Notes: a model not told the origin generated them from the sequence alone. Positions 1 to 8,121 are shown, counted from the first letter of the stretch. The stretch is 40,444 nt of DNA from CAZXEJ01 sp964639895 (GCA_964639895.1 CAZXEJ010000018.1:1-40444), one strand, 5' to 3'. Made by a program: numbers and translations.

Positions 1-1230
1 AGGGCCGTCGAGAGGGGGCTCGTCGAGCTGCACGTACACGACCTGCGCCGCTGGACCACCGACCGGCACAGGACCGTCGACGACAGGCCCTACGGTGGCG
101 GGGCGGGGATGGTGCTCAAACCCGAGCCCATAGCGCGGGCGATCAAGGAGCTGAGGCCACCTCAGGGGCGCGGCGTCGTGGTGTTGACCTCCCCGCAGGG
201 AGAGCCATTGAGTGATTCAACGGCCCGGCTCCTTGCCGGTATGGAGCGCGTCGTGGTCGTGTGCGGCCGCTACGAGGGTGTGGACGAGCGCATCCGGGAC
301 CACTACGTCGACCTCGAGATATCGATAGGTGATTTCGTTCTCACGGGCGGCGAGTACGCGGCCGCGGCCATAGTGGATGCCGTGGCGCGCTACGTCCCGG
401 GAGTGGTGGGCAACGAGGCCTCTGTGGGTACGGAGTCGTTCCGCATGGGGCTACTCGACCACCCCCACTACACCAGGCCCGAGCTGTTCAGGGGCCTCAA
501 GGTGCCGGAGGTACTACTGAGCGGCGACCACGCCCGCATTGCAGAGTGGAGAAGGCGCGAGAGCATCAGGCGCACCTTTCTCACAAGACCGGACCTTCTC
601 GACAGGGCTTCCCTTTCGGCCGAGGAGTGGCGCTACGTGAGGGAGCTCGCCGTCGAGCACCGCTCGGCCCACCGTGTACATGTTGCGCTCGTCCACTATC
701 CGGTTTATAATAGGAAGTTCGAGATCGTCGCCACGGCCTTCACCAACCTCGACGTCCACGACATATCCCGGGCGGCCAGGACTTACGGTGTCAGGCGGTT
801 CTATCTCGTCCACCCGCTGCGCGAGCAGAGGGCGCTCATCGAGAGGGTGCTGGCCCACTGGTTGAAGCCCTCGGGTGTGGGGAACGCATCGAAGCGTGAG
901 GCGATGGAATTGGTCTCGTTGGTGCCTTCGATCGAAGAGGCCGTGGCCGAGGTCGAGAGGAGAGAGGGGGCGAGGCCAAAGGTGGTGGCGACGGACGCCA
1001 GGTTGCGCGACGGGCTCAGCGGCTACGGAGAGCTGAGGGAGCGTATCATGAGCGGCGAGGAACCTTATCTCATACTGTTCGGCACCGGTTCGGGCCTTGC
1101 GCGCGAGGTGATCGACGGTGCCGACTACGTGCTCGCCCCCATATGGGGCAGCACCCGCTACAACCATCTCTCCGTAAGGAGCGCCGCCGCCGTGACGCTT
1201 GACAGGCTCCTTACGCCGCAACGTTTCTGA
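1..1230 (+). CDS. trmD: TrmD tRNA (guanine-N1) methyltransferase fused to a second SPOUT-like RNA methyltransferase domain (5' end outside window)
   Basis: The reading frame is open from base 1, and its first 36 codons already match TrmD (a VHDLRRWTTDRH stretch followed by the GGGAGM glycine loop), so the start lies upstream. The N-terminal half is TrmD, which methylates N1 of G37 next to the tRNA anticodon using SAM. Its SPOUT knot motifs are present: CGRYEGVDERI (visible residues about 88-98), SIGDFVLTGGE (108-118) and LLDHPHYTRPE, which carries the catalytic Asp. From about residue 225 the frame continues into a second domain (LVHYPVYNRKFEIV, NLDVHDISRAARTYGV, ILFGTG, YNHLSVRSAAA) recognised as the COG4752 / PF09936 SAM-dependent RNA methyltransferase family. 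That family is usually a separate gene between trmD and rplS. No stop or frameshift lies between the halves. rplS follows after 23 bp, so this is the usual ribosome/tRNA operon. The second domain's substrate is unknown to me. Confidence 0.95.
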   Translation, partial: RAVERGLVELHVHDLRRWTTDRHRTVDDRPYGGGAGMVLKPEPIARAIKELRPPQGRGVVVLTSPQGEPLSDSTARLLAGMERVVVVCGRYEGVDERIRDHYVDLEISIGDFVLTGGEYAAAAIVDAVARYVPGVVGNEASVGTESFRMGLLDHPHYTRPELFRGLKVPEVLLSGDHARIAEWRRRESIRRTFLTRPDLLDRASLSAEEWRYVRELAVEHRSAHRVHVALVHYPVYNRKFEIVATAFTNLDVHDISRAARTYGVRRFYLVHPLREQRALIERVLAHWLKPSGVGNASKREAMELVSLVPSIEEAVAEVERREGARPKVVATDARLRDGLSGYGELRERIMSGEEPYLILFGTGSGLAREVIDGADYVLAPIWGSTRYNHLSVRSAAAVTLDRLLTPQRF

Positions 1231-1253
1231 ACGGTACCAGGGGGTTACGAGAT

Positions 1254-1628
1254 ATGAACGCCATAGAAGAGCTTGAGAAAGGTTGGATGAGGGATGACCT
1301 GCCCTCGTTCAGGCCGGGTGATACGGTCGCCGTCCACTACAAGATCAGAGAGGGCGACCGCGAGCGGATACAGGTCTTCGAGGGCGTCGTCATAGCGCGC
1401 AAGGGCGGAGGGGCGCGTGAGACGTTCACGGTGCGAAAAGTCTCCTACGGCATCGGGGTGGAGAGGATATTCCCCCTCCATTCGCCCTACATCGAGAAGA
1501 TAGAGGTCAAGAAGTACGGCAAGGTCAGGAGGGCGAAGCTCTACTACATACGCGGCCTCTCGAAGAAGCAGAGCCGTATCAAGGAGCTGGACACTCGCGA
1601 CAAGAAGGGAGCCGGCGACAACGGCTGA
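1254..1628 (+). CDS. rplS: 50S ribosomal protein L19
   Basis: A 124-residue protein of normal L19 length. It lies at the interface of the 50S and 30S subunits. The family pattern is clear along the whole length: FRPGDTVAVHYKIREG near residues 19-34, the VFEGVVIARKGGG stretch, FTVRKVSYGIGVERIFPLHSP and a basic C-terminus with KVRRAKLYYIRGL. The ATG is preceded by an AGGGGG Shine-Dalgarno-like sequence about 9 nt upstream. It follows the trmD fusion by 23 bp and is almost certainly cotranscribed with it. The C-terminal tail (after RIKELD) is a short charged extension. A GC hairpin without a T tract sits a few bases after the stop codon. Confidence 0.98.
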   Translation: MNAIEELEKGWMRDDLPSFRPGDTVAVHYKIREGDRERIQVFEGVVIARKGGGARETFTVRKVSYGIGVERIFPLHSPYIEKIEVKKYGKVRRAKLYYIRGLSKKQSRIKELDTRDKKGAGDNG

Positions 1629-1631
1629 GAG

Positions 1632-1655
1632 GCCCGCTCCCACGGGCGAGCGGGC
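1632..1655 (+). terminator. GC hairpin just after rplS (no U tract)
   Basis: GCCCGCTC (1632-1639) is perfectly complementary to GAGCGGGC (1648-1655) with an 8-nt loop, starting 4 nt after the rplS stop. No T run follows, so it is at best a U-less terminator or a 3'-end stabilising stem. Confidence 0.4.
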
Positions 1656-1729
1656 GCTATAGCAGGGTCGTACCTCACAACGGCCGTGTCGCCCACGGCG
1701 TGCCTAACCGTAGCACCCCCACGGTAAGG

Positions 1730-1917
1730 GTGGACCGTACGCAGGGCCGCTTTCCTCCTCCGAATCCCCCGTCTGCCTCAGCAGTACCGCCTTTCTGCTT
1801 CCCTTGGCGGCTTCCTCCCAGGAGATACCACGCGAACAGGGAACCCAGGTGATCTCCGGGACTTAGGGCGGGCCTCACTACGGTGCAGGGGCGCGGTGGG
1901 TTAAGGCCACGGTCCAC
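1730..1917. ncRNA. candidate structured RNA, family unknown, strand undetermined
   Basis: GTGGACCGT (1730-1738) is the perfect complement of ACGGTCCAC (1909-1917), and GGCC at 1745-1748 can extend the helix with GGCC at 1905-1908 across a 6-nt bulge. Read on the minus strand, the enclosed sequence can form three consecutive hairpins: a roughly 12-bp stem with two bulges around the GGAGAT/ATCTCC pair, a 6-bp GCCGCC/GGCGGT stem, and a CTGC-TGAG-GCAG hairpin. This resembles a multibranch junction. A 9-bp closing match alone could arise by chance in GC-rich DNA, so confidence is low. Confidence 0.25.
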
Positions 1918-2028
1918 GCATGCGTGCGTCTCGTCGGGAGGGTGCCGCGTCTCTACACACGTCTACGACGTCGTACAATGGGGGTCGGCTCTCAATAGCC
2001 GTCGCGGCGCGCAGCGCCCGGGCGGAAT

Positions 2029-2072
2029 GGGTTCTCGGACCGCGGCGCGGGCCTCGTAGGCGGTGAGAACCC
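2029..2072. repeat. compound 13-bp hairpin
   Basis: GGGTTCTC (2029-2036) pairs with GAGAACCC (2065-2072). Directly inside, ACCGC (2039-2043) pairs with GCGGT (2060-2064), with only a 2-nt bulge between the two helices. Thirteen pairs in this compact arrangement are unlikely by chance. Role unknown. Confidence 0.5.
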
Positions 2073-2077
2073 TGTAT

Positions 2078-2108
2078 GCTCTTTCGCGCTCCTGCGGGAG
2101 TGCTCTTT
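2078..2108 (+). terminator. UGCG-tetraloop hairpin with short T tract, flanked by GCTCTTT repeats
   Basis: GCGCTCC (2086-2092), TGCG loop and GGAGTGC (2097-2103) give a 7-bp stem with one G-T pair, closed by a UNCG-type tetraloop. TCTTT follows (2104-2108). The heptamer GCTCTTT occurs on both sides (2078-2084 and 2102-2108). This would stop plus-strand transcription coming from rplS or from an RNA gene in the gap, before it reaches hpt on the opposite strand. Confidence 0.4.
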
Positions 2109-2172
2109 GCCGCCGGTTACCACCGCCACCTCGGGGGATGGGGGAACGGCCGTCACTTCCTCCTGCCGCTCC

Positions 2173-2727
2173 CTACGGTTCGTCCGAGAGCGTATAGAGA
2201 GCCCTCAGGTTGCGTCCCTCCTCGGCCCAGTCGATGCCGTAGCCGACGATGAACCCCTTATCTAGGACGAACCCTCGGTAGTCGGCCTCCACTTGTGCGG
2301 CCCTTCGCTCGATCTTGTCGACAAGGACGCAGATGCTCACCGAGGCGGGCGACTCCTTCTCTATGCGCTCAAGGAGGAATCGCAGCGTCTCGCCCGTATC
2401 CAGTATGTCGTCCACCACGATGACGTCCCTTCCGCGGACGTCGGTGGCGAGATCGAGGACGAGCCTCACTTGGCCGGGGGAGGTGCCGCTTCCGTAGGAC
2501 GAGATGCGCACGAAGTCCACTTGCAGTGGGAAGTCGAGGTGCCTTACGAGGTCGGCCGTGAACATGAACGCTCCCTTGAGCACACATACGACCAGCGGGT
2601 GCCGGTCCCTGAAACGTGCGCTCAGTTCTGCCGCCAGCGCCTTGACTCTGGTCCTTATCTGCTCTTCCGTGTATAGGGGTATCAGCTTTCGTCCGTTTAT
2701 TCGTATGGCGGTTGTCTCGGTGCTCAT
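2173..2727 (-). CDS. hpt: hypoxanthine(-guanine) phosphoribosyltransferase
   Basis: A 184-residue cytosolic purine-salvage enzyme that joins hypoxanthine or guanine to PRPP. The PRPP-binding motif VIVVDDILDTGETL lies at residues 102-115, the flexible-loop SSYGSGT at 77-83, the KGAFMF segment at 51-56, and a C-terminal DKGFIVGYGID region. Length is normal for bacterial HPRT. The frame is open further upstream, but the ATG at 2727 is chosen because the protein then starts like the family. It overlaps the recF stop codon in an ATGA arrangement and has a GAGGA sequence just upstream. The overlap implies translational coupling with recF, an unusual partner (recF more often sits with dnaN and gyrB). 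Confidence 0.95.
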   Translation of the reverse strand: MSTETTAIRINGRKLIPLYTEEQIRTRVKALAAELSARFRDRHPLVVCVLKGAFMFTADLVRHLDFPLQVDFVRISSYGSGTSPGQVRLVLDLATDVRGRDVIVVDDILDTGETLRFLLERIEKESPASVSICVLVDKIERRAAQVEADYRGFVLDKGFIVGYGIDWAEEGRNLRALYTLSDEP

Positions 2728-3854
2728 GGTCGTTCCTCGATGCTCACTTTGCCCTTCGATATCCGGAACACCCTTCCCACGGCCTCGAGCGGGGCGTCTC
2801 TGCGGGAGGTAGACGTCACGAAAAGCTGGCCGTCGTATTCCGATAGAAGCCTGAACAGGTATGCGTTCCTGCTCTCGTCGAGTTCGCTCGATATGTCGTC
2901 GAGAAGCACGAGCGGCGAGACGCCCTTCGCGCCGCGGTAGAGCGATATCTCGGCGCATCGCAGGGCGAGTGCCAACGTCTTGGCCTCCCCCTGCGAAGCG
3001 AACGTTGCCGCGCTTCGGCCGTCGAGCGTTATCTCGACCTTGTCTCTGTGGGGGCCCACCGTCGTGTGGCCCATGCGGCGGTCCCGTTCGGCGTAGCGCT
3101 CGAGGCCTTGCCGTATGCTCTGCTCCATGCCGTCGGCCACGGGGAATGACGTCTCGTAGACCAGGGCCACTCGCCTGGGGTCGCGGGAGACGGCCCTGTA
3201 GATCTTCTCCACCATGGGCGACAGCCTTTCGGCCAGCTCGAGCCGCCTGGTCACCATACGGCCTCCGTGTCGGGCGAGAAGCTCGTTCCAGGGGGCCACC
3301 ATGTCGGCCGTCTGCGGCTCTCTCTGCAGCACGGCGTTTCTCTGCGCTAGTGCCTTTGCGTACTCCCTTGCGTCTTCCGCGTGTTTGGGGTCGAGCGCAA
3401 ACAGCATCTCGTCCAAGAGGCGCCGCCTCAGGTGGGGTGGGCCCTTGACGACGGCTACGTCGTCGGGCAGGAATACGACGACCGGGAACCTGCCCTTGAG
3501 GGCCAGAGCGTTCGGCACCACCTTGCCGTTGAGCCTCAGGCTCTTGGCGTCGGCCGTGAGCGTGACGTGCACCTCGTTGATTCCGGCGGGCGTTGCGAAC
3601 TCCCCCTTGAGCTTAGCCGTCTCCTGGCCGAACCTCACCAGTTCACGGTTCGGGACGTGGGCGAAGGGCCTCGAGGTGCACAGCACGTGTATGGCCTCGA
3701 GCAGGTTGGTCTTGCCTTGGCCGTTGTTGCCCAATATGAGGTTGAGGTGCGCATCGAAGCTGAGCAGGGCACGCTCGAAGTTTCTGTAGTTCTGCAGTGA
3801 GGCGGCCCGGAGCACTGTTTTGGGATGCTTTTTCACCACGCCCGTCGCATGCAA
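2724..3854 (-). CDS. recF: DNA replication/repair protein RecF
   Basis: A 376-residue SMC-like ATPase that helps load RecA at single-strand gaps. Walker A is GNNGQGKT at residues 42-49; the ABC-type signature region reads SQGEAKTLALALRCAE; Walker B with the D-loop is LVLLDDISSELD near the C-terminus. The N-terminal LQNYRNF segment and overall size fit RecF. The first start codon is TTG (3854) with no clear Shine-Dalgarno; GTG codons at 3839 and 3836 are alternatives, so the first few residues are uncertain. It lies upstream of hpt with a 4-nt overlap. A TATCAT box (3871-3876 on the complementary strand) with TATACA 17 bp further upstream may be its promoter, divergent from ugd. Confidence 0.95.
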   Translation of the reverse strand: MHATGVVKKHPKTVLRAASLQNYRNFERALLSFDAHLNLILGNNGQGKTNLLEAIHVLCTSRPFAHVPNRELVRFGQETAKLKGEFATPAGINEVHVTLTADAKSLRLNGKVVPNALALKGRFPVVVFLPDDVAVVKGPPHLRRRLLDEMLFALDPKHAEDAREYAKALAQRNAVLQREPQTADMVAPWNELLARHGGRMVTRRLELAERLSPMVEKIYRAVSRDPRRVALVYETSFPVADGMEQSIRQGLERYAERDRRMGHTTVGPHRDKVEITLDGRSAATFASQGEAKTLALALRCAEISLYRGAKGVSPLVLLDDISSELDESRNAYLFRLLSEYDGQLFVTSTSRRDAPLEAVGRVFRISKGKVSIEERP

Positions 3855-3870
3855 CTAGGTGTCGGGGTTT

Positions 3871-3899
3871 ATGATAAATGAAATCGTCTCCGTTGTATA
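3871..3899 (-). promoter_or_regulatory. putative recF-hpt promoter
   Basis: Read on the minus strand, TATACA (3894-3899) is followed after 17 bp by TATCAT (3871-3876), about 17 bp before the recF start. Both hexamers are partial sigma70 matches in an AT-rich island within GC-rich DNA. Confidence 0.35.
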
Positions 3900-3900
3900 G

Positions 3901-3931
3901 GAGCCGCCGCCCGCGGCACGGGCGGCGGCTC
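3901..3931. repeat. perfect 13-bp inverted repeat between recF and ugd
   Basis: The 13 bases at 3901-3913 are the exact reverse complement of 3919-3931, with loop CGGCA. It sits between divergent genes, so it is not a terminator for either neighbour. An operator or a stem in the ugd leader is possible. A perfect 13-bp arm with a 5-nt loop is not expected by chance in 40 kb. Confidence 0.6.
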
Positions 3932-4106
3932 CGGCGCACGGCGGGAAGCGCTGTGGGTGCCCGGTTCCGCGTGCCGTCGATGCCGTCGGCCGGCGGGGAT
4001 GCGGCTCTCCGTCCGTATAGGCCCACGGGGGCCGCCGCGGCGGTCCATGTTATTATATTAGACCGCAGCCGCGCTGACAGCGCGGCGGACCGGAGGGTGC
4101 AGCGGC

Positions 4107-5429
4107 ATGAAGATAGGAGTCATAGGGACCGGATACGTGGGGTTGGTCACCGGTGCGTGTCTTGCCGAGAGCGGCAACTACGTCACCTGCATGGACATCG
4201 ACGAGGCCAAGATTGAGAGGCTGAGCCGCGGAGAGCCTACCATCTACGAACCCGGTCTCAGGGAGCTTCTCGAGAACAACCTGGCCCAGGACAGGCTCCG
4301 GTTCACGACCGATGTAGCGCGTGTGGTGACGGAATCGTCGGTGTTGTTCATTGCCGTCGACACCCCCTCGCGTGAGGACGGCTCGGCCGACACCACGCAG
4401 GTTATGAAGGTGGCAGAGGCCATAGGCGTCCACATGGACGACTATAAGATTGTGGTCACAAAGAGCACCGTGCCCGTCGGCCTGACCGAGCGGATACGGG
4501 ACCGCATAAGGGAGCTTACCACGGTGGAGTTCGATGTGGCCTCCAACCCCGAGTTCCTGAAGGAGGGGTCGGCGGTCGAGGACTTCATGAAGCCCGACCG
4601 CGTGGTCATAGGGGTGGACAAGCCCGAGGTGGGCGACGTGCTCAGGGAGCTGTACCAGCCGTTCATGCGGTCGGCCGACCGGGCGCTCATCGTGTCGATA
4701 CGCTCGGCCGAGCTTGCCAAGTACGCCTCGAACGCGATGCTCGCCCTCAGGATCTCGTTCATGAACGAGGTCGCCAACCTGTGTGAGCTGCTGGGGGCCG
4801 ACGTCTCCGAGGTCCGCCGTGTGATGGGGGCCGACCACCGCATAGGCCGCCACTTCATCTTCCCCGGCGTGGGCTACGGCGGCTCCTGCTTCCCCAAGGA
4901 CGTCAAGGCACTGATACACACGGCCCGCCGCCTGGGGTTCGAGTTCAAGACGGCCGTGGCCGCCGACGAGGTGAACACACGCCAACGGGAGCTGTTCGTG
5001 CGCAAGGTTGTCGAGTATTTCGGCGGCGACGTCGGCGGGCGGACGATCGCCGTCTGGGGGCTTGCATTCAAGCCCAAGACCGACGACATGAGAGAGGCCC
5101 CGTCGCTCTACGTCGTGGGTGAGCTGATGCGGCTGGGGGCGCACATAAGGGCACATGACCCGGCCGCCATGGAAAACGCGCGCAGGCTGTTCGGCGACGG
5201 CGTAACTCTGGTCGAGAGAAGCTACGACGCATGCATCGGCGCTGAGGCTCTGCTGATACTCACTGAGTGGAACCAGTACAGGCAGCCAGATTTCGAGCGC
5301 ATGCGCTGCCTCATGAAAGGGCGCGCCGTCTTCGACGGCCGCAACCTCTACGAGCCGAAGAAGATGGCGCGGCTGGGTTTCGATTACTACGCCGTGGGTC
5401 TGAGGAGGTACGAGCCCGAGCGTACGTAA
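4107..5429 (+). CDS. ugd: UDP-glucose 6-dehydrogenase
   Basis: A 440-residue NAD-dependent enzyme oxidising UDP-glucose to UDP-glucuronate for envelope polysaccharides; related UDP-sugar dehydrogenases share the fold. The Rossmann motif GTGYVG is at residues 7-12, the substrate-binding NPEFLKEGSAVEDF at 147-160, and the catalytic Cys at residue 261 in GVGYGGSCFPKD. The C-terminal UDP-binding domain is complete (GLAFKPKTDDMREAPS). Normal length. The ATG has GGAGGG about 10 nt upstream. A TATATT-like box (4054-4059) lies 48 bp before the start with no good -35. No sugar-polymer genes adjoin, so the end product cannot be read from context. Confidence 0.93.
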   Translation: MKIGVIGTGYVGLVTGACLAESGNYVTCMDIDEAKIERLSRGEPTIYEPGLRELLENNLAQDRLRFTTDVARVVTESSVLFIAVDTPSREDGSADTTQVMKVAEAIGVHMDDYKIVVTKSTVPVGLTERIRDRIRELTTVEFDVASNPEFLKEGSAVEDFMKPDRVVIGVDKPEVGDVLRELYQPFMRSADRALIVSIRSAELAKYASNAMLALRISFMNEVANLCELLGADVSEVRRVMGADHRIGRHFIFPGVGYGGSCFPKDVKALIHTARRLGFEFKTAVAADEVNTRQRELFVRKVVEYFGGDVGGRTIAVWGLAFKPKTDDMREAPSLYVVGELMRLGAHIRAHDPAAMENARRLFGDGVTLVERSYDACIGAEALLILTEWNQYRQPDFERMRCLMKGRAVFDGRNLYEPKKMARLGFDYYAVGLRRYEPERT

Positions 5430-5761
5430 AAGGTGTGGCGAGACGGGGGAGAGGGGGTTAGGTTTCTTCCATCCAGGAGACGGAACCCACTGTCTTCGCG
5501 GGTCCGCATGTATCCGATCTAATCTTGCAAGGGCGTTGCTGCGCGCCGGGGAATGGGTCGTCGGATAGGTCGTCGAGGGCGGGCGAGAAGGCGACGGTGG
5601 GGGCGGATTCGTGGGTGTATGGGTGAGGCCCCTTCCGACCGGCGGCTCATGCCGTTCGGGGACGGCGGCGTGTTCCTTAGTGAACGGGGCCGTGATTGAC
5701 ACGGTCCTTTATGCCTTTACATTTATAATGTACGTGTTAATCCCGTGCGCTTGTTGTCGTC
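5430..5761. other. 332-bp intergenic region between ugd and topA
   Basis: No ORF with a recognisable family and no tRNA-like sequence. The last 70 bp are AT-rich and carry the presumed topA promoter; the rest is GC-rich with nothing I can assign. Confidence 0.5.
5696..5729 (+). promoter_or_regulatory. putative topA promoter
   Basis: A perfect TATAAT (5724-5729) lies 32 bp before the topA ATG. TTGACA (5696-5701) is present but 22 bp upstream of it, longer than the usual 16-18 bp spacer, so activity may depend on DNA geometry. That would be apt for a topoisomerase gene, but this is speculation. Confidence 0.5.
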
Positions 5762-8044
5762 ATGGCGAAATCTCTCATCATAGTGGAATCACCCACCAAG
5801 GCCAACACGATCAAGAAATACCTCGGCGACGACTACGAGGTCAAGGCTTCGTCGGGCCACGTGGTGGACCTGCCCGTTGGCACCCTTGGGGTGGACGTCG
5901 AGAAGGACTTCGCACCCAAGTACGTAGTTATTAAGGACAAGCGCAAGTACATCGAAGCCCTCCGCCGCGCCGCCAAGGATGCCGAGAAGGTATACCTGGC
6001 TTCCGATCCCGACCGCGAGGGTGAGGCCATTGCGTGGCACATCGCAAGGCTTCTCAAGTTGGGCGAGAAGGCCCACCGTATACTGTTCCACGAGATAACG
6101 GAGAAGGCCATACGCGAGGCCATCCAGCACCCGCAGGAGTTGAGCCGGGAGAAGTTCGAGGCCCAGCAGGCCCGCCGCATACTGGACAGATTGGTGGGCT
6201 ACAACCTGAGTCCCATACTCTGGAAGAAGGTGCGTAAGGGACTCAGTGCAGGCCGCGTCCAGAGCGTGGCTCTCCGGCTGGTGGTCGACCGCGAGAGGGA
6301 GATAGAGGAGTTCGTTCCCCGTGAGTACTGGACCATCCAAGCCCGCCTTGCCAAGGACGGCGCCGCGCAGGAAGGAGAGTTTACGGCCAAACTGGTTACG
6401 TTCGATGGGTCCAAGGTCGACCTCAAGACCGAAGAGGAGGCGGCACGCGTTCTGGCCGCCGTCGAGGGGGAGAAGTTCCTCGTACGCAAGGTCGAACGCA
6501 AGGAACGCAGGCGCAGGCCTCCGGCGCCGTTTATAACCAGCACGCTCCAGCAGGAGGCCTACCGCAAGCTCCGCTTCCCCGTGAAGAAGACAATGGCCCT
6601 GGCGCAGAAGCTCTACGAGGGGGTGGAGCTGGGGGACGCAGGTCCCGTGGGGCTTATCACCTACATGAGGACCGATTCCGTCAGGGTATCGGCCGAGGTT
6701 GTGCGCGAGGCCAGGCAATACATCCGGGACCACTTCGACTCCGCCTACCTGCCGCCCCGGCCCAACATCTACAAGACCAAGAAGTCGGCCCAGGACGCCC
6801 ACGAGGCGATAAGGCCGACCTCCGTCCACTACACTCCGGCCTACGTGAGAAACCATCTCTCCCCCGACGAGTACAAGCTCTACGAGTTGATATGGAACAG
6901 GTTCATGGCGTCCCAGATGGCCCCGGCCGTCTACGACAGGACCGTCGTCGAGATCGAGGCCGGCAAGGGACTGTTTCGGGCCACGGGATCGGTGCTCAAG
7001 TTCAACGGTTTCACCGTCCTCTACACCGAGAGCAGCGACGAGACGAAGACCGACGGCCGCGCCCGGGACGATGGGGAGGAGCAGTCGACTCCGTTGCCGC
7101 CCCTAGCCGAGGGGGACGTGCTGAGGGTGCTGGGGGTGGAGAAGAGCCAGCATTTCACTCAGCCTCCGCCGCGATTCAGCGAGAGCACGCTGATCAAGGA
7201 GCTCGAGGAGAAAGGCATAGGCAGGCCGTCTACCTACGCCACGATCCTCTCGACCCTACTCGACAGGGGCTACGTCATAAAGAGTAAGGGCAAGCTCAGG
7301 CCCACGTTGCTCGGCCGATCGGTGGCGGAGCTCCTTAACGAGGGGTTCCCCGAGATCATGGACGTGCAGTTTACGGCCTACATGGAAGAGAACCTCGATC
7401 GGGTCGAGGAGGGCAAGATCAACTGGGTCGACGTGTTGAGGGAGTTCTATGAGGGGTTTGCACGGAGGCTCAAGGGGGCCGAGCAGGAGCTCAAGAGCCT
7501 GCGCCGCGAAGGTGTGCCGACCGACATCTCATGCGATCAGTGCGGCGCTCCCATGATAATAAAATGGGGCCGCAAGGGCGAATTCCTCTCCTGCTCCAAC
7601 TTTCCCGCGTGTAAGAACGCCAAGTGGTTCAAGGTCACGCCGGAGGGCGAGATCGTCGTGCTGCCAAGGCGTGAGTCGGTCGAGACCGATCTTACGTGCG
7701 AGAAATGCGGCTCGCCCATGGTGATAAAGATCTCAAAGCGCGGGGACGAGTTCTTGGCCTGCTCCAACTATCCGGCCTGCAAGAACTCCAAGCAGTTCCG
7801 TTACTCGAAGGACGGCAAGGTAGAGGTGGTCGAGAGGAAGGCCGAGGTGTACGAAGACGTACGGTGCGACCTGTGCGGAAGCCCCATGGCGCTGCGTGCG
7901 GGTAGATACGGCAAGTTCTTCGGCTGTACCGCTTACCCGAAGTGCCGCGGTACGAAGAAGCTCACGCAGGTGGACAAGGAGATCGCCTCCGCCGTCGAGG
8001 GCGGTGCCGACGCTTCCGAGGGCGGAGGCGTAGCTTCCTCCTAG
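5762..8044 (+). CDS. topA: DNA topoisomerase I (type IA)
   Basis: A 760-residue enzyme that relaxes negative supercoils by transient single-strand cleavage. The Toprim domain occupies the first ~115 residues, with LIIVESPTKA at 5-14 and the metal-binding SDPDREGEAIAWH at 81-93. The active-site Tyr is residue 301 in GLITYMRTDSVRVS. The C-terminal ~170 residues hold three four-cysteine zinc ribbons (CDQCGAPM, CEKCGSPM and CDLCGSPM, each with a CxxxxxPxC partner), followed by a short acidic Ala/Gly tail. Full family length. No Shine-Dalgarno is evident before the ATG, whose leader would be only about 25 nt from the predicted transcription start. recG follows 77 bp downstream on the same strand. 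Confidence 0.98.
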   Translation: MAKSLIIVESPTKANTIKKYLGDDYEVKASSGHVVDLPVGTLGVDVEKDFAPKYVVIKDKRKYIEALRRAAKDAEKVYLASDPDREGEAIAWHIARLLKLGEKAHRILFHEITEKAIREAIQHPQELSREKFEAQQARRILDRLVGYNLSPILWKKVRKGLSAGRVQSVALRLVVDREREIEEFVPREYWTIQARLAKDGAAQEGEFTAKLVTFDGSKVDLKTEEEAARVLAAVEGEKFLVRKVERKERRRRPPAPFITSTLQQEAYRKLRFPVKKTMALAQKLYEGVELGDAGPVGLITYMRTDSVRVSAEVVREARQYIRDHFDSAYLPPRPNIYKTKKSAQDAHEAIRPTSVHYTPAYVRNHLSPDEYKLYELIWNRFMASQMAPAVYDRTVVEIEAGKGLFRATGSVLKFNGFTVLYTESSDETKTDGRARDDGEEQSTPLPPLAEGDVLRVLGVEKSQHFTQPPPRFSESTLIKELEEKGIGRPSTYATILSTLLDRGYVIKSKGKLRPTLLGRSVAELLNEGFPEIMDVQFTAYMEENLDRVEEGKINWVDVLREFYEGFARRLKGAEQELKSLRREGVPTDISCDQCGAPMIIKWGRKGEFLSCSNFPACKNAKWFKVTPEGEIVVLPRRESVETDLTCEKCGSPMVIKISKRGDEFLACSNYPACKNSKQFRYSKDGKVEVVERKAEVYEDVRCDLCGSPMALRAGRYGKFFGCTAYPKCRGTKKLTQVDKEIASAVEGGADASEGGGVASS

Positions 8045-8121
8045 ATCACGTGTTCTCCACAGCGGCCTCGTCCTCCGCCGCCCTGTGAGGAGGTTCCCCT
8101 TCGGGTCGCGGGGTTTGCCCC

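Larger units (their letters stand above)
1629..2172. other. 544-bp convergent intergenic region with compound hairpins
   Basis: This lies between the ends of rplS (+) and hpt (-). No convincing ORF was found: the longest frame, about 80 codons on the minus strand, has no recognisable family and no ribosome binding site. The region holds a potential long-range closed structure (1730-1917), a compound 13-bp hairpin (2029-2072) and a UGCG-tetraloop hairpin followed by TCTTT (2086-2108). A convergent gap of this size suggests an RNA gene or remnant, but none of tmRNA, RNase P RNA, SRP RNA or 6S RNA could be matched. Confidence 0.5.

Noticed and set aside
1741..1860. Minus-strand sequence similar to the SRP RNA GGAAGCAGCCAAGG motif
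   Set aside because: One strand of the motif matches with a single mismatch, but the opposing symmetric-loop strand (GGTCAGG-like) is absent and the apical loop does not fit, so an SRP RNA call is not supported.
4053..5702. 549-codon open frame on the minus strand opposite ugd
   Set aside because: It is a high-GC shadow of ugd: His/Pro/Leu-rich composition, no family, and the plus-strand gene is unambiguous.
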